Shown here: positions 25,011 through 34,124 of the stretch, one piece after another
Layout of the letters: every line of letters starts with the position of its first letter
Numbering within the stretch: the first letter of the stretch is position 1
NCBI GenBank assembly: GCA_026708285.1
Contig: JAPOVF010000073.1
Location: 16,063 to 74,900 of the forward strand
Direction: 5' to 3'
Length of the DNA stretch: 58,838 nt
From: Acidobacteriota bacterium
GTDB taxonomy: Bacteria; Acidobacteriota; Thermoanaerobaculia; Multivoradales; Multivoraceae
Translations under genes and position numbers: made by a program
The notes under the pieces: model-generated
What the model was told of the DNA's origin: nothing
The model's input: only the letters and a program-made list of their open reading frames with translations
The model's database searches: none

Positions 25011-25016
25011 TAAGAT
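25011..25016 (+). promoter_or_regulatory. putative -10 box (TAAGAT), leaderless CoA-transferase start
   Basis: TAAGAT ends six bases before the ATG at 25023, immediately after the upstream stop codon. There is no ribosome-binding site between. Confidence 0.45.
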
Positions 25017-25022
25017 CGCCGG

Positions 25023-26249
25023 ATGCCTGACGGGCCCACGCCGGAACCGCGCCCCCACGGCCCGCTGCACGGCATTCGCGTTCTCGACTTCACCAGCTTC
25101 ATCGCCGGCTCCTACGGCGCCATGCTGCTCGGCGACATGGGCGCCGATGTCCTGAAGATCGAATCGCCGGGCGGCGACAATGCCCGCCACTGGGGCCCCT
25201 TCATCGGCAGCGAGAGCCGGATGTTCCAGGCGTGGAACCGGAACAAGCGCGGCATCGCCGTCAACCTGAAGACCGAGGAGGGGCGGCAGGTCGTCTACGA
25301 CCTCGTCCGGGACGCCGACGTGGCGATGGAGAACTTCCGGCCCGGAGTCGCCGCCAGGCTCGGCATCGACTACGACACGCTCAGCCGCCACAACCCCGGG
25401 CTCATCTACGCTTCCTCGAGCGCCTTCGGCGGCAGCGGACCGTACGCCCAGCGTCCCGGCTACGACCCGGTGCTCCAGTCGATGGCCGGCGCGGCGCACC
25501 TGCAGCAGCTCATGAACGGCGTCGCGGCGATCTGTCCGGTGGCGGTTTCCGACTACATGGCCGCCGTGCTCACGGTCTGTTCGATCAACGCCGCCCTCCT
25601 CCACCGCGAGCGCACTGGCGAGGGCCAGCAGATCGAGACGTCCCTGCTGCAGGCGATCATGAGCGCCCAGGCGCAGTCCTACATCCAGCCGCTCGAGGCC
25701 GAGATCACCGGGCCGCCCGGCATCTTCCCCTACCGGATGTTCGCCGCCGCCGACGGCCCCATCTTCATCGCCGCCGGCACGGACAAGTTCTGGAAGCTGT
25801 TCTGTGAAGCGATCGGCCGCGACGATCTGGCCAGCGACCCCCGCTATGCGACCAACCCCCAACGCGTCACGCAGGCCGGGAAGCTCAGCGCCGAGATCGA
25901 CCCGATCGTTGCCTCTCGGCCGGCCCACGAGTTGGAAGCCGACCTCGTGGCGGTGGGCGTTCCCTGCGCCGCCGTCCGTTCGGCCGACGAGTTCTTCGAC
26001 GATCCCCAGGTCGAGGCGATGGCGATGAGCCAGGTCGTCCGGCACCCGCAGCTCGGTAACCTGCGAATGGCGGGCGTACCGTGGCGCTTCTCCCGCTCCC
26101 CGGCGTCGATCAGGCGACCGGCTCCGGCGCTGGGCGAACACACGGACGAAGTCCTCACCGAGCTGGGCTATGACCGGGAACGGATCGCCGCCCTCCGGAC
26201 CTCCGGCGCCGTTCGTGGAGCCGAAGGCGGCGCCGCCGGCAGTTCCTAG
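25023..26249 (+). CDS. CaiB/BaiF family III CoA-transferase
   Basis: A 408-residue family III CoA-transferase. The N-terminus carries IRVLDFTSFIAGSYGAMLLG and DMGADVLKIESPGGDN; GYDPVLQSMAGAAHL contains the likely catalytic Asp; AAILLHRERTGEGQ-type and FPYRMFAAADGPIFIAAGTD blocks follow. These enzymes move CoA between carboxylic acids (for example formyl-CoA, succinyl-CoA or carnitine-CoA systems). The substrates are not evident because no acyl-CoA dehydrogenase or synthetase is adjacent. The gene appears to be transcribed from its own leaderless promoter. Confidence 0.88.
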   Translation: MPDGPTPEPRPHGPLHGIRVLDFTSFIAGSYGAMLLGDMGADVLKIESPGGDNARHWGPFIGSESRMFQAWNRNKRGIAVNLKTEEGRQVVYDLVRDADVAMENFRPGVAARLGIDYDTLSRHNPGLIYASSSAFGGSGPYAQRPGYDPVLQSMAGAAHLQQLMNGVAAICPVAVSDYMAAVLTVCSINAALLHRERTGEGQQIETSLLQAIMSAQAQSYIQPLEAEITGPPGIFPYRMFAAADGPIFIAAGTDKFWKLFCEAIGRDDLASDPRYATNPQRVTQAGKLSAEIDPIVASRPAHELEADLVAVGVPCAAVRSADEFFDDPQVEAMAMSQVVRHPQLGNLRMAGVPWRFSRSPASIRRPAPALGEHTDEVLTELGYDRERIAALRTSGAVRGAEGGAAGSS

Positions 26250-26275
26250 ACCCACGACCGTTCTCCCGCCATGAC

Positions 26276-28591
26276 GTGAGGTCCACAGCGCTCAACCGGG
26301 ATCGGGGTCCCGGCACGCCAGGTTCGGCGCCCGATGCGGCCACGCGAGTGGTCCTCGTGGGCGCCGGCCATACCCACGTCCAGTTGCTGCGACACTGGAT
26401 CATGGAGCCCAATCCGGCCATCGACGCCACTCTGGTCGTCGACACGCCGATCGCCGTCTACTCCGGGATGGCGCCGGGGCTGGTAGCCGGCCAGTACGAG
26501 CGTCACGAACTGGAGATCGACGCCGTGCCGCTGGCGCGCAGGGCCGGCGTACGAGTGATTCTGGCCCCATGCACCGGGGTCGAAGCGGCCGCCCGCCGGT
26601 TGCTGATCGAGGGCCGCGAAGCGCTCGCCTTCGACCTGGCTTCCTTCGACGTGGGCTCCACGGTGGCCGCCCTCGACCTTCCCGGCGTGCGCGAGCATGC
26701 GGTTCCGACCCGCCCGATCAACCGCCTGGCGGCGGTGGTCGAGGGTCGCGTGGAGTCCCTGAAGAGCCGCCGCCCGAAGGTCGTCGTGGTCGGCAGCGGC
26801 GCCGGCGGGATCGAGTTGGCCTTCTGCATCGACGCTCGACTCAGAAGCCGCGGACTCGAACCGAAGACGACGATCGTCGAGGCGGGCGACGGCATTCTTC
26901 CTGGCTATCACCCGTCTCTCTCCAGCCGGATCGAAGCCGCGGCTCGCAGGCGCGGCATCGACACGATCCTGGGCGCCAAGGTCGTCACGGTCGAAGCGGA
27001 CTCGGTCCGTCTCGACGACGGTGACCGTCTCGACGCCGACCTGACGTTCTGGGTCACTGGCGCCGCCGCGTTGCCGATTCTCAGCGACTCGGACCTGCCG
27101 CTCGACGATGGCGGCTACGTCCGCACTCGATCGACCCTGCAGGTCGAGGGGCACGACCACATCTTCGCGGTCGGCGACTGCGCGACTCTGACCGAGCACC
27201 CGCGGCGGGCCCGCGCCGGGGTCTACGCGGTGCGCATGGGGCCCTACCTCATCGACAACCTCGATCGCCTGCTGGCCGGGCGACGGCTCCGTCGGTACAG
27301 GCCGCAGAGCGACTTTCTGTCTCTCCTCAACCTCGGCGACGGGACCGCCGTCGGCGCCAAGTGGGGACACGCCTTCGAGGGCAGGTGGGTCATGCGGTTG
27401 AAGGATCGGATCGACCGCCAGTTCATGGAGCGCTTCCAGGCGCTCGATGAAGACGGCGTACCCCGTCCCTGGTTCGCCGGAATGGGCCACGCGAACGGCA
27501 GCGACGATGCCGCCGGCGGGATGGACCACGCGAGCGCAGCCGCTGCGGAACCCATGTTCTGCGGTGGCTGCGCCGCCAAGGTCGGGCCGGATCGCCTGCA
27601 GCGAGCGCTCGCGCGGGCGGATCTTCACGCGAAGACCGGCCAGAACTCCGAGGTCATCCTCGATGTGGGGACTCCCGACGACGCCGTGGCCTACCGGACG
27701 CCGGCGGGCGACCGGGTCGTCGCCTCGCTCGACGCGTTCCCGGCCTTTACCGACGACCCATGGCTCGTGGGGCGGGTCGCGGCGGTCAACGCCTGCTCCG
27801 ATCTCTACGCCACCGGCGTCGCGCCCAGGGTCGCCCAGGCCCTGGTCACCCTGCCCCATGCCGCGGAGGGCGATGCCGCGGAAGAGCTGCTGATCCAGGT
27901 TCTCGGCGGCGCCCGCACGGCACTGGACGCCGAGAACGTGCTTCTGCTCGGCGGCCACACGAACACCGGCCCGGAACTCGTCGTCGGCTTCCACGTCGAA
28001 GGAGTCGCGGGCTATGGCCGCGAGCTGCTGCTCAAGGCCGCGGTCGAGCCGGGTGACGCGCTGGTGCTGACCAAGCCGCTCGGCTGCGGCGTCCTGCTCG
28101 CCGCCGACCGGATGGGCCTGTGTCCGGGTCGCTGGCTCCGCGCCGCCTTCGCCTCGATGCAGGTCAGCAACCGCGGTGCGCTCGAGGCCGCCCGGCGCGC
28201 CGGGGCCCGGGCCGCAACCGACCTCAGCGGCTTCGGTCTGGCCGGCCACGTCGGCGAGATGGCCCAAGCCAGTGGCGTCGACATCGAGGTCGACACAGGC
28301 ACCGTCCCCGCCCTACCGGGCGCCCTGGAGCTCCTCGAGCGCGGCGAGAGGAGCACCAGCCACGAACAGAACACCCGCCTGCCGTTGACGGTCAGTCGCC
28401 AGGCCCCCGCCGGACCGCGGCTGGAGCTGGCCTTCGACCCCCAGACCGCGGGCGGGCTGGTGCTGGCGGTCGAACCCGAGCGGAGCGGCCGCCTGGTCGA
28501 TGATCTCCGCTCCCAGGGACTCGATGCGGCCTGCGTCATCGCACAGGCCCTGACGCCGCGCTCCGAGCGGCCGCAGTTGATCCTCCGCTAA
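26276..28591 (+). CDS. selD: selenide, water dikinase fused to NADH-dehydrogenase-like flavoprotein
   Basis: A 771-residue two-domain protein. The N-terminal part (about 20-400) is a pyridine-nucleotide-disulfide-type flavoprotein with VVLVGAGHTHVQLLRHWIM, a second dinucleotide fold VVVVGSGAGGIELAF and the FAD-binding HIFAVGDCATLTEHPRRARA. The C-terminal part (about 425-771) is selenophosphate synthetase with the ATP/selenide site FCGGCAAKVGP (Cys432 and Lys435 in the positions of E. coli C17 and K20), then GRVAAVNACSDLYATGVAPR and DLSGFGLAGHVGEM. It makes selenophosphate from selenide and ATP; the flavin domain may supply reduced selenium. The GTG start at 26276 is tentative. No other selenium gene is in the window. 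Confidence 0.88.
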   Translation: MRSTALNRDRGPGTPGSAPDAATRVVLVGAGHTHVQLLRHWIMEPNPAIDATLVVDTPIAVYSGMAPGLVAGQYERHELEIDAVPLARRAGVRVILAPCTGVEAAARRLLIEGREALAFDLASFDVGSTVAALDLPGVREHAVPTRPINRLAAVVEGRVESLKSRRPKVVVVGSGAGGIELAFCIDARLRSRGLEPKTTIVEAGDGILPGYHPSLSSRIEAAARRRGIDTILGAKVVTVEADSVRLDDGDRLDADLTFWVTGAAALPILSDSDLPLDDGGYVRTRSTLQVEGHDHIFAVGDCATLTEHPRRARAGVYAVRMGPYLIDNLDRLLAGRRLRRYRPQSDFLSLLNLGDGTAVGAKWGHAFEGRWVMRLKDRIDRQFMERFQALDEDGVPRPWFAGMGHANGSDDAAGGMDHASAAAAEPMFCGGCAAKVGPDRLQRALARADLHAKTGQNSEVILDVGTPDDAVAYRTPAGDRVVASLDAFPAFTDDPWLVGRVAAVNACSDLYATGVAPRVAQALVTLPHAAEGDAAEELLIQVLGGARTALDAENVLLLGGHTNTGPELVVGFHVEGVAGYGRELLLKAAVEPGDALVLTKPLGCGVLLAADRMGLCPGRWLRAAFASMQVSNRGALEAARRAGARAATDLSGFGLAGHVGEMAQASGVDIEVDTGTVPALPGALELLERGERSTSHEQNTRLPLTVSRQAPAGPRLELAFDPQTAGGLVLAVEPERSGRLVDDLRSQGLDAACVIAQALTPRSERPQLILR

Positions 28592-28635
28592 AGAGTCGCG
28601 TCACGCCTCGGACGAAAATCGGGCGTAAGTCGTGC

Positions 28636-28641
28636 TACGAT
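28636..28641 (+). promoter_or_regulatory. putative -10 box (TACGAT) of radical SAM gene
   Basis: TACGAT ends seven bases before the ATG at 28649. A weak GACGAA at 28611-28616 is 19 bases further upstream. Confidence 0.4.
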
Positions 28642-28648
28642 CAACCGC

Positions 28649-29737
28649 ATGCCCTCACCCGGTTCCGTACGCGGCCGCGGCGCCGCCGCCAACCCGAGGA
28701 ACCGGTTCGAACGCATCGACATCGACTTCGAGCCCGGCGAAAGCACCGCCGAACGCGGCGACTCACCGCCGACGGAGCTCTTCCGCGACGATTCGAAGAC
28801 GATCCTGTCGCGCAACGACTCACCCGACATCGGCTTCCAGTACAGCCTCAACCCCTATCGCGGCTGCGAACACGGCTGCATCTACTGCTATGCCCGGCCC
28901 ACCCACGAGTATCTCGGCTTCTCCGCCGGGCTCGACTTCGAGAGCCGGATCCTGGTCAAGGAAAGGGCGCCCGAACTGCTGCGCGAGGCTCTCCTGAATC
29001 CCCGCTGGACACCCCAAGTCATCATGCTCTCCGGCGTCACCGACCCCTATCAGCCGATCGAGCGGCGACTTCGCGTCACGCGCCGCTGCCTGGAGGTCCT
29101 GGTCGAGTTCCGCAACCCGGTGGCGATCGTGACGAAGAACCACCTGGTGACGCGCGATCTCGACCTCCTCCTCGAACTGAACCGGTTCCAGGCCTGCGGC
29201 GTCTACCTGTCGATCACGTCGGTGTCCCCGTCGCTTTCTGCTCGCATGGAGCCGAGGGCCTCGAGCCCAAGGCGGCGCCTGGACGCGGTACGCCAACTGA
29301 GCGAAGCCGGCATTCCCTGCGGCGTGATGGCGGCGCCCATCATCCCGGGCCTGAACGACGATCAGATTCCCGCCATCCTGGAAGCCGCGGCCGAGGCCGG
29401 AGCGCGGCGCGCGGGCTACATCCTGGTCCGGCTGCCGCACGGGCTTCGCGGACTCTTCGCCGACTGGCTCGGCACACACTTCCCCGACCGCCGGGATCGA
29501 GTCCTGAACCGCCTCCGCGAGGCCCGCGGCGGCGATCTCAACGACCCCCGATTCCACCACCGCATGAAGGGCGGCGGCGAGTACGCCGATCAGATCGGCC
29601 GGCTGTTCGAGACCTCGCGCCGCCGCTTCGGCCTCGAAGGAGGCCGCACTGCGAGCCCGTCGGCAACCGCGTTCCGCCGACGAACCGCCCAGAGAACTCT
29701 GTTCGAGACCCCGCCTTCCCCTCAGGCACAGCCATAG
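28649..29737 (+). CDS. PA0069-family radical SAM protein
   Basis: A 362-residue radical SAM protein related to spore photoproduct lyase-like SplB. The cluster motif is C73-EHG-C77-IY-C80 in NPYRGCEHGCIYCYARPTHE, followed by the SAM-binding VIMLSGVTDPYQPIERRLRV. Later blocks IVTKNHLVTRDLDLLLEL and CGVMAAPIIPGLNDDQIPAI belong to the same family. It would bind a [4Fe-4S] cluster and generate a deoxyadenosyl radical. The reaction is not established for this family. It precedes rpsD by about 200 bases. Confidence 0.85.
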   Translation: MPSPGSVRGRGAAANPRNRFERIDIDFEPGESTAERGDSPPTELFRDDSKTILSRNDSPDIGFQYSLNPYRGCEHGCIYCYARPTHEYLGFSAGLDFESRILVKERAPELLREALLNPRWTPQVIMLSGVTDPYQPIERRLRVTRRCLEVLVEFRNPVAIVTKNHLVTRDLDLLLELNRFQACGVYLSITSVSPSLSARMEPRASSPRRRLDAVRQLSEAGIPCGVMAAPIIPGLNDDQIPAILEAAAEAGARRAGYILVRLPHGLRGLFADWLGTHFPDRRDRVLNRLREARGGDLNDPRFHHRMKGGGEYADQIGRLFETSRRRFGLEGGRTASPSATAFRRRTAQRTLFETPPSPQAQP

Positions 29738-29760
29738 CGCGGACAGGAACACGGTCCCGA

Positions 29761-29791
29761 TTCACACTTGGGTCTGACTCGCTGCTACAAT
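29761..29791 (+). promoter_or_regulatory. candidate rpsD promoter
   Basis: TTCACA (29761-29766) and TACAAT (29786-29791) are separated by 19 bases. A transcript from here would have a leader of about 135 bases before the rpsD GTG, long enough for autoregulation by S4. The rest of the 197-bp spacer shows no other clear feature. Confidence 0.4.
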
Positions 29792-29934
29792 GCGCGTCCG
29801 CTCGACGGCGGTAGCGGGCCCCAGGAACAGTCGAAACGATAGATGCGCCGGTCGGACGCGACCTCGGCAGACTGATCGGCTCGCCGCCTCCACGCCCGTC
29901 GGTCGGCAAAGCAAACAGAGAATCGGAGAAACAG

Positions 29935-30528
29935 GTGAAGTTCAACGGGCCCAAGGTCAAGCTGTCGCGGAAGCTGGGTGTCGCCCTGACGTCCAAGGCG
30001 GCGCGCTACATGGAGAAGAAGAGCCATCCTCCAGGCATGCACGGCCTGAAGCGGCGCCGGCGCCAGAGCAACTACGGCCGGCAGTTGCTGGAGAAGCAGC
30101 GGCTGCGCTTCCAGTACAACGTCAGCGAACGCCAGCTCCGCAACTACTACAAGCGCGCGACCCGGATGAGAGGCGTGACCGGCGACAATCTCGTCGGACT
30201 GCTCGAGACGCGGCTCGACGCGATCGTCCATCGCGCCTTCGCCCCCAGCGTGTTCGCCGCTCGCCAGTTCGTCGGCCATGGTCACATCCTGGTCAACGGG
30301 CGCCGGGTGAACATCCCGTCGTTCCGGGTCAAGGAGGGCGACGTCGTCGAGGTGCGCGAGAAGAGCCGCAAGCTCCGCTGCTTCAACGAGCCGCGCGGCG
30401 TGACGGTGCCCACCTACGTCGAGACAGACGAAACGGGCTACCAGGCGACGCTCCGCAACACACCGGTTCGGGACGAGGTCCCGATCGTGTGCGAAGTGCC
30501 TCTCGTCATCGAGTACTACTCCCGCTAG
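29935..30528 (+). CDS. rpsD: 30S ribosomal protein S4 (uS4)
   Basis: A 197-residue S4. The N-terminal part has HPPGMHGLKRRRRQSNYGRQ and LLEKQRLRFQYNVSERQLRN; the S4 RNA-binding domain is RLDAIVHRAFAPSVFAARQF, VGHGHILVNGRRVNIPSFRV and KEGDVVEVREKSRK. It binds 16S rRNA early in 30S assembly and in many bacteria represses its own translation. No N-terminal zinc-binding cysteines are present, so this is the zinc-free form. The start is GTG with GGAGAAACAG upstream. The gene is alone here, away from the usual alpha operon (rpsM, rpsK, rpoA). Confidence 0.95.
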   Translation: MKFNGPKVKLSRKLGVALTSKAARYMEKKSHPPGMHGLKRRRRQSNYGRQLLEKQRLRFQYNVSERQLRNYYKRATRMRGVTGDNLVGLLETRLDAIVHRAFAPSVFAARQFVGHGHILVNGRRVNIPSFRVKEGDVVEVREKSRKLRCFNEPRGVTVPTYVETDETGYQATLRNTPVRDEVPIVCEVPLVIEYYSR

Positions 30529-30536
30529 CGCCTGAC

Positions 30537-31256
30537 ATGCTGCGAATCTCGATCCCGGCCGCAGTCATCCTTCTTTCCTCTCTTCTCGCCGGCGCCGTCC
30601 CGGCGGCGGGAGCCGACAACTTCAGTATCAGCGGCACGGTCACGTACGAAGGAGAGCCGCTCAAGCGCTACCCCCTGCGCATGGACGCGGACCCGAACTG
30701 CGAACAGATCTACGACGGCAAACGGGTCCTCTCGCGCGACAGCCTGATCGGAGAGGGCGGCGCGATCGAGAACGTCTTCGTCTACCTCAAGGAAGCCCCC
30801 GAGGGCACCGCCGACGACGCGCCGGCTGAAGCGGTTCGGCTGGAACAACGGGGCTGCCTCTACACACCGCGGATTCTCGGTGTGCGCGTCCAGCAGGACA
30901 TCGAGATCGTCAACGACGATCCCACACTCCACAACGTGCGGGCCCTGGCCAGAGCCAACCGGCCCTTCAACATCGGCCAGCCGGCGCGGGGCACGAGGAT
31001 CAAGTCGTTCCGGGCGGCCGAGAAACCGATCAAGGTGAAGTGCGACGTCCATCCCTGGATGGCCGCCTACGTGTTCGTCATGGAGCATTCGTTCCACTCG
31101 ACGACGGGAAGCGACGGCGCATACCGGATCGACGGTTTGCCCGCCGGTTCGCATGAACTCGTCTTCTGGCACGAGAAGCTGGGCGAGCGGGTGGTCGAGG
31201 TCGAGGTGAGCGGCGACGTGGAAGGCCTCGACCTGATCTTCAAAGGCAGCGAATAG
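30537..31256 (+). CDS. secreted cupredoxin-like protein with carboxypeptidase-regulatory-like domain
   Basis: A 239-residue exported protein (signal peptide MLRISIPAAVILLSSLLAGA). A type-1 copper site is suggested by His in DDPTLHNVRALA and by the Cys-His-Met cluster in VKCDVHPWMAAYVFVM. The C-terminal part (SDGAYRIDGLPAGSHELVFW) is a carboxypeptidase-regulatory-like beta domain. Such proteins occur as periplasmic electron carriers or copper-binding partners of respiratory and methylamine-type systems. The ATG follows rpsD by eight bases. A link with the haem/copper protein at 32916 is possible but the two are not in one operon. Confidence 0.75.
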   Translation: MLRISIPAAVILLSSLLAGAVPAAGADNFSISGTVTYEGEPLKRYPLRMDADPNCEQIYDGKRVLSRDSLIGEGGAIENVFVYLKEAPEGTADDAPAEAVRLEQRGCLYTPRILGVRVQQDIEIVNDDPTLHNVRALARANRPFNIGQPARGTRIKSFRAAEKPIKVKCDVHPWMAAYVFVMEHSFHSTTGSDGAYRIDGLPAGSHELVFWHEKLGERVVEVEVSGDVEGLDLIFKGSE

Positions 31257-31268
31257 GCGCCTGGGGGG

Positions 31269-31667
31269 ATGACCTACGGCGTCCGGAAGATCGCTGGCGT
31301 AGGTCCCGCCGTCGCCAAGAAACTCGCCGCCGCGGACATCCGGACCACGGACGCGCTCCTCGACGCCAGCAACGGCCGCAGAGAGCGCCGCCTCCTGTCC
31401 GAGCGCACTGGTCTGCCCGAGCGGCAGCTTCGGAGGTTCGTCAACATGGCCGATCTGATGCGCATTCGCGGCATCGGCGGAGACTTCGCCGAGCTGCTCG
31501 GCGCGTCGGGAGTGCGCACGGTGCGCGACCTGAGCCGCCGCCGCGCGTTCAATCTGGCCACCAAGATGAGCACGGTCAACGCTGCGCGGAAACTCAGCCG
31601 TCGAGCACCCTCCGCCCCCATGGTCGAACGCTGGATCGCGCAGGCCAGGGAACTGAGAGACCGCTAG
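31269..31667 (+). CDS. helix-hairpin-helix DUF4332-type protein
   Basis: A 132-residue basic protein with two helix-hairpin-helix units (VRKIAGVGPAVAKKLAAADI and LMRIRGIGGDFAELLGASGV), the DUF4332 pattern. HhH units usually bind DNA backbone non-specifically. It is squeezed between the cupredoxin-like gene and a Gfo/Idh/MocA gene and directly abuts the latter. Its specific role is not known. Confidence 0.7.
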   Translation: MTYGVRKIAGVGPAVAKKLAAADIRTTDALLDASNGRRERRLLSERTGLPERQLRRFVNMADLMRIRGIGGDFAELLGASGVRTVRDLSRRRAFNLATKMSTVNAARKLSRRAPSAPMVERWIAQARELRDR

Positions 31668-32915
31668 GTGGCACACCGGCGTCCGCTCGGCATCGGTTTC
31701 GTCGGCAGCGGCTTCATCACCCGCTTCCACATCCGTTCCTGGACCGCGGTGCGGGGCGCCGACATCCGGGGCGTCTGGAGCCCCACTCGGTCGAGCGCCG
31801 AGGCGGCGGCGGCTCTCGCGAAGGAACTCGACGTCGGCGAAGCCCGGGCGTACCCGTCGATCACGGCGATGGTCGAGGACGACGCCGTGGACGCGATCTG
31901 GATCTGCGGCCGCAACGACCATCGGGTCGCGAACATGGAGGAGATCGGGGCCGCTGTACGGAGCGGCCGCGGCCGCCTGGTCGGCGTCGCCTGCGAGAAG
32001 CCCCTCGCGCGCAACGCCGCCGAGGCGCTCCGCATGGTCGAACTTGCGCGCGAGATCGAGGTCCTCGACGGCTATCTGGAGAACCAGGTCTTCAGTCCCG
32101 CCGTCGTGCGCGGCCGCGAACTCGCCTGGCAGCGCGGAGCCAGCGCCGCCGGACGGCCCTACCTGGCCCGCGCGGCCGAGGAGCACTCCGGCCCGCACAA
32201 CGCCTGGTTCTGGCGCGGCGACCTGCAGGGCGGCGGAGTGCTGAACGACATGATGTGCCACTCGGTGGAGGCGGCGCGCTTCCTGCTCACCGACCCGGAC
32301 AAGCCGAGGAGCAGTCTGACGCCGAAGCGGGTCCACGCCCAGATCCACTGTCTCAAGTGGCAGCGGCCGAAGTACGCGGACCGCTTGCGCAGGCAGTACG
32401 GCGACGCGGTCGACTACGCTCGCCGGCCGGCTGAGGACTTCGCCCGCGCCATGGTCGAGTACGAGGACGATGCCGGCACGCCCCTGGTGGTCGAGGCGAC
32501 GACCTCCTGGAGCTACGTGGGCGCCGGCCTGCGGCTGTCGATGGAGTTGCTCGGCCCCGAGTACTCCATGCGGGCGAACAGCCTCGACACGGACCTCGAA
32601 CTCTTCTTCAGCCGCGATCTTGCGCAGCAGAGCGGCGAGGACCTGGTCGAGAAACAGAACGCGGAGATGGGACTGATGCCGGTGCTGGCCAACGAGCCCG
32701 TGGCCTACGGTTACGACGCCGAGAACCGGCACATGGTCGACAGTTTCCGCCGCGGCGAGCGGCCGCGCGAGACCTTCGACGACGGCCTGGAGGTGACCCG
32801 CCTGTTGATGGCCGCCTACATGAGCGCGGAGCTGGGTCGCGCCGTCGACTATCCGCCCGAAGGTCTCGACGAGTTCGTGCCCGCGGTCGCCCGCGGCGAG
32901 TGGAACCCCGCCTGA
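31668..32915 (+). CDS. Gfo/Idh/MocA-family oxidoreductase
   Basis: A 415-residue NAD(P)-dependent oxidoreductase. The Rossmann domain begins LGIGFVGSGFITRFHIRSW; the conserved GVACEKPLARNAAEALRMVE holds the family EKP motif. The C-terminal alpha/beta domain includes NAWFWRGDLQGGGVLNDMMC, with the Asp-x3-His-like pattern replaced by NDMMCHSVEAARFLL. Family members oxidise or reduce sugars, inositols and their derivatives. The GTG start comes directly after the stop of the HhH gene. The substrate is not evident. Confidence 0.85.
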   Translation: MAHRRPLGIGFVGSGFITRFHIRSWTAVRGADIRGVWSPTRSSAEAAAALAKELDVGEARAYPSITAMVEDDAVDAIWICGRNDHRVANMEEIGAAVRSGRGRLVGVACEKPLARNAAEALRMVELAREIEVLDGYLENQVFSPAVVRGRELAWQRGASAAGRPYLARAAEEHSGPHNAWFWRGDLQGGGVLNDMMCHSVEAARFLLTDPDKPRSSLTPKRVHAQIHCLKWQRPKYADRLRRQYGDAVDYARRPAEDFARAMVEYEDDAGTPLVVEATTSWSYVGAGLRLSMELLGPEYSMRANSLDTDLELFFSRDLAQQSGEDLVEKQNAEMGLMPVLANEPVAYGYDAENRHMVDSFRRGERPRETFDDGLEVTRLLMAAYMSAELGRAVDYPPEGLDEFVPAVARGEWNPA

Positions 32916-34124
32916 CTACTCCACCTCGTAGTAGTCGACGAAGCCGATCATCATCTCGTCCGTGGTCTCGCGGCCCCACGAGACGTTGCGGGTCGGGTCC
33001 GGGTTGCCGGGGTTGCCGCTGCTGTTGTCGTAGGTGGCCACACAGTGCAGCTTCGTGCCCGCGGGAATCGGCTTCGGCTCGGCCAGGCGGTAGGTCGTCT
33101 GCCAGTTGAAGTCGTAGCGGTCGACGCGCAGCAGGATCTCGGAGCGCCCGTCCGGGTACGCAGCCCGGAACTCGAAGGTGTCGCCACGCAGGTGCATGTG
33201 CGGCCTGAGCGAGAGCAGGCGGCTGTCCCGCGGGAGCGGAAGTTCCGCCTCGAAACGCACATCCTTCTCCCCGGCCGGGATGAACAGGAAGGGAGTCGTG
33301 CACAGAGCGGTGCGCGACTCGTAGCGGGGCGGTTCGGAAGCGAGCACGAGGCCGATCCGGCTGTGGTCGGTCTCCTCCCGGCCGGTCGGCGTGTAGTGCA
33401 TCTGGAAGTCGATCACCGCGCCGGCGGGTAGACGGCGACCCACACCCGGAGGCATGACCAGGGGGCCGGTGCCGGGCGCGTACCCGCCCAGATCGCCCGC
33501 GGTGCGCGGATCGCCGCCGGCCGGCGCCGGGGCAGCACCTGATCCCGCAAACGCCTGCACGATCACGTGATGCACGACCGCGGCGTTGCCCGGCCGCGTC
33601 TCGGCAGCCTGAATCCACACGTCGGTGGGCAACTTCGTCTCGACGCGGTAGCCGTGGTACGGGATCGTTCCCCTGGCCGGAATCGTGACCTCCTCCGGCA
33701 GCTCGTAGATCAGGTCCGGCACGCCGATCCGCCAGTCCGAGGAGGGCTCCCGGCCCGGGTTGGACAACGACGACGTTCTACCCGACCCGGAACGGCTACC
33801 GCCATCGATCCAGGCCAGCAGCTTCTCCCTCTCTGCCGCCGGCAGGCGCCGGTCGTTGCTGAACTCGCCGTAGCGCGGGTCGGCGTGCCACGGCGGCATC
33901 GCCCCCGACGCGACAGCGCGCCGGATCGAGGACGACCAGGCCCGGGCCTGCTCGAAGTTCTCGAGCGCGAACGGCGCCGGTCCACCCTCATGGTGACAAC
34001 CGGCACAGCGGAGGCGGAGCACATCCGCCACCGCATCGAAGTCGACCGCGGCCGCCGGCAGGGCGCCGGCGGCCAGCACCCATCCGACCGCCGCGATCCG
34101 CGCCGTTCTACGCCCCCCGGTCAG
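32916..34124 (-). CDS. exported haem-c / copper type II monooxygenase-like protein (CTG start proposed)
   Basis: After the signal peptide the protein has a cytochrome-c motif RLRCAGCHHEGG (CxxCH) and the segment GAMPPWHADPRYGEF. It continues with a copper type II ascorbate-dependent monooxygenase-like part: AVVHHVIVQAFAG (His pair), MPPGVGRRLPAGAVIDFQMH and LRPHMHLRGDTFEFRA (second copper-binding His). It may oxidise a small substrate or bind copper in the periplasm. No ATG or TTG gives a proper signal peptide without a long overlap. A CTG at 34124 overlaps the upstream TGA and yields a fitting signal (TGGRRTARIAAVGWVLAAGA). Alternatives are ATG 34220 (about 100-base overlap) and GTG 34080 (signal too short). 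Confidence 0.75.
   Translation of the reverse strand: MTGGRRTARIAAVGWVLAAGALPAAAVDFDAVADVLRLRCAGCHHEGGPAPFALENFEQARAWSSSIRRAVASGAMPPWHADPRYGEFSNDRRLPAAEREKLLAWIDGGSRSGSGRTSSLSNPGREPSSDWRIGVPDLIYELPEEVTIPARGTIPYHGYRVETKLPTDVWIQAAETRPGNAAVVHHVIVQAFAGSGAAPAPAGGDPRTAGDLGGYAPGTGPLVMPPGVGRRLPAGAVIDFQMHYTPTGREETDHSRIGLVLASEPPRYESRTALCTTPFLFIPAGEKDVRFEAELPLPRDSRLLSLRPHMHLRGDTFEFRAAYPDGRSEILLRVDRYDFNWQTTYRLAEPKPIPAGTKLHCVATYDNSSGNPGNPDPTRNVSWGRETTDEMMIGFVDYYEVE

Noticed and set aside
26246..28267. A 673-codon open frame antisense to selD
   Set aside because: Low-complexity Arg/Glu/Gly/Ala composition and no motifs; it mirrors the GC-biased third positions of the sense gene.
30525..32732. A 735-codon minus-strand open frame
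   Set aside because: Antisense to three recognisable genes (cupredoxin-like, HhH, Gfo/Idh/MocA); composition is that of a GC shadow frame.
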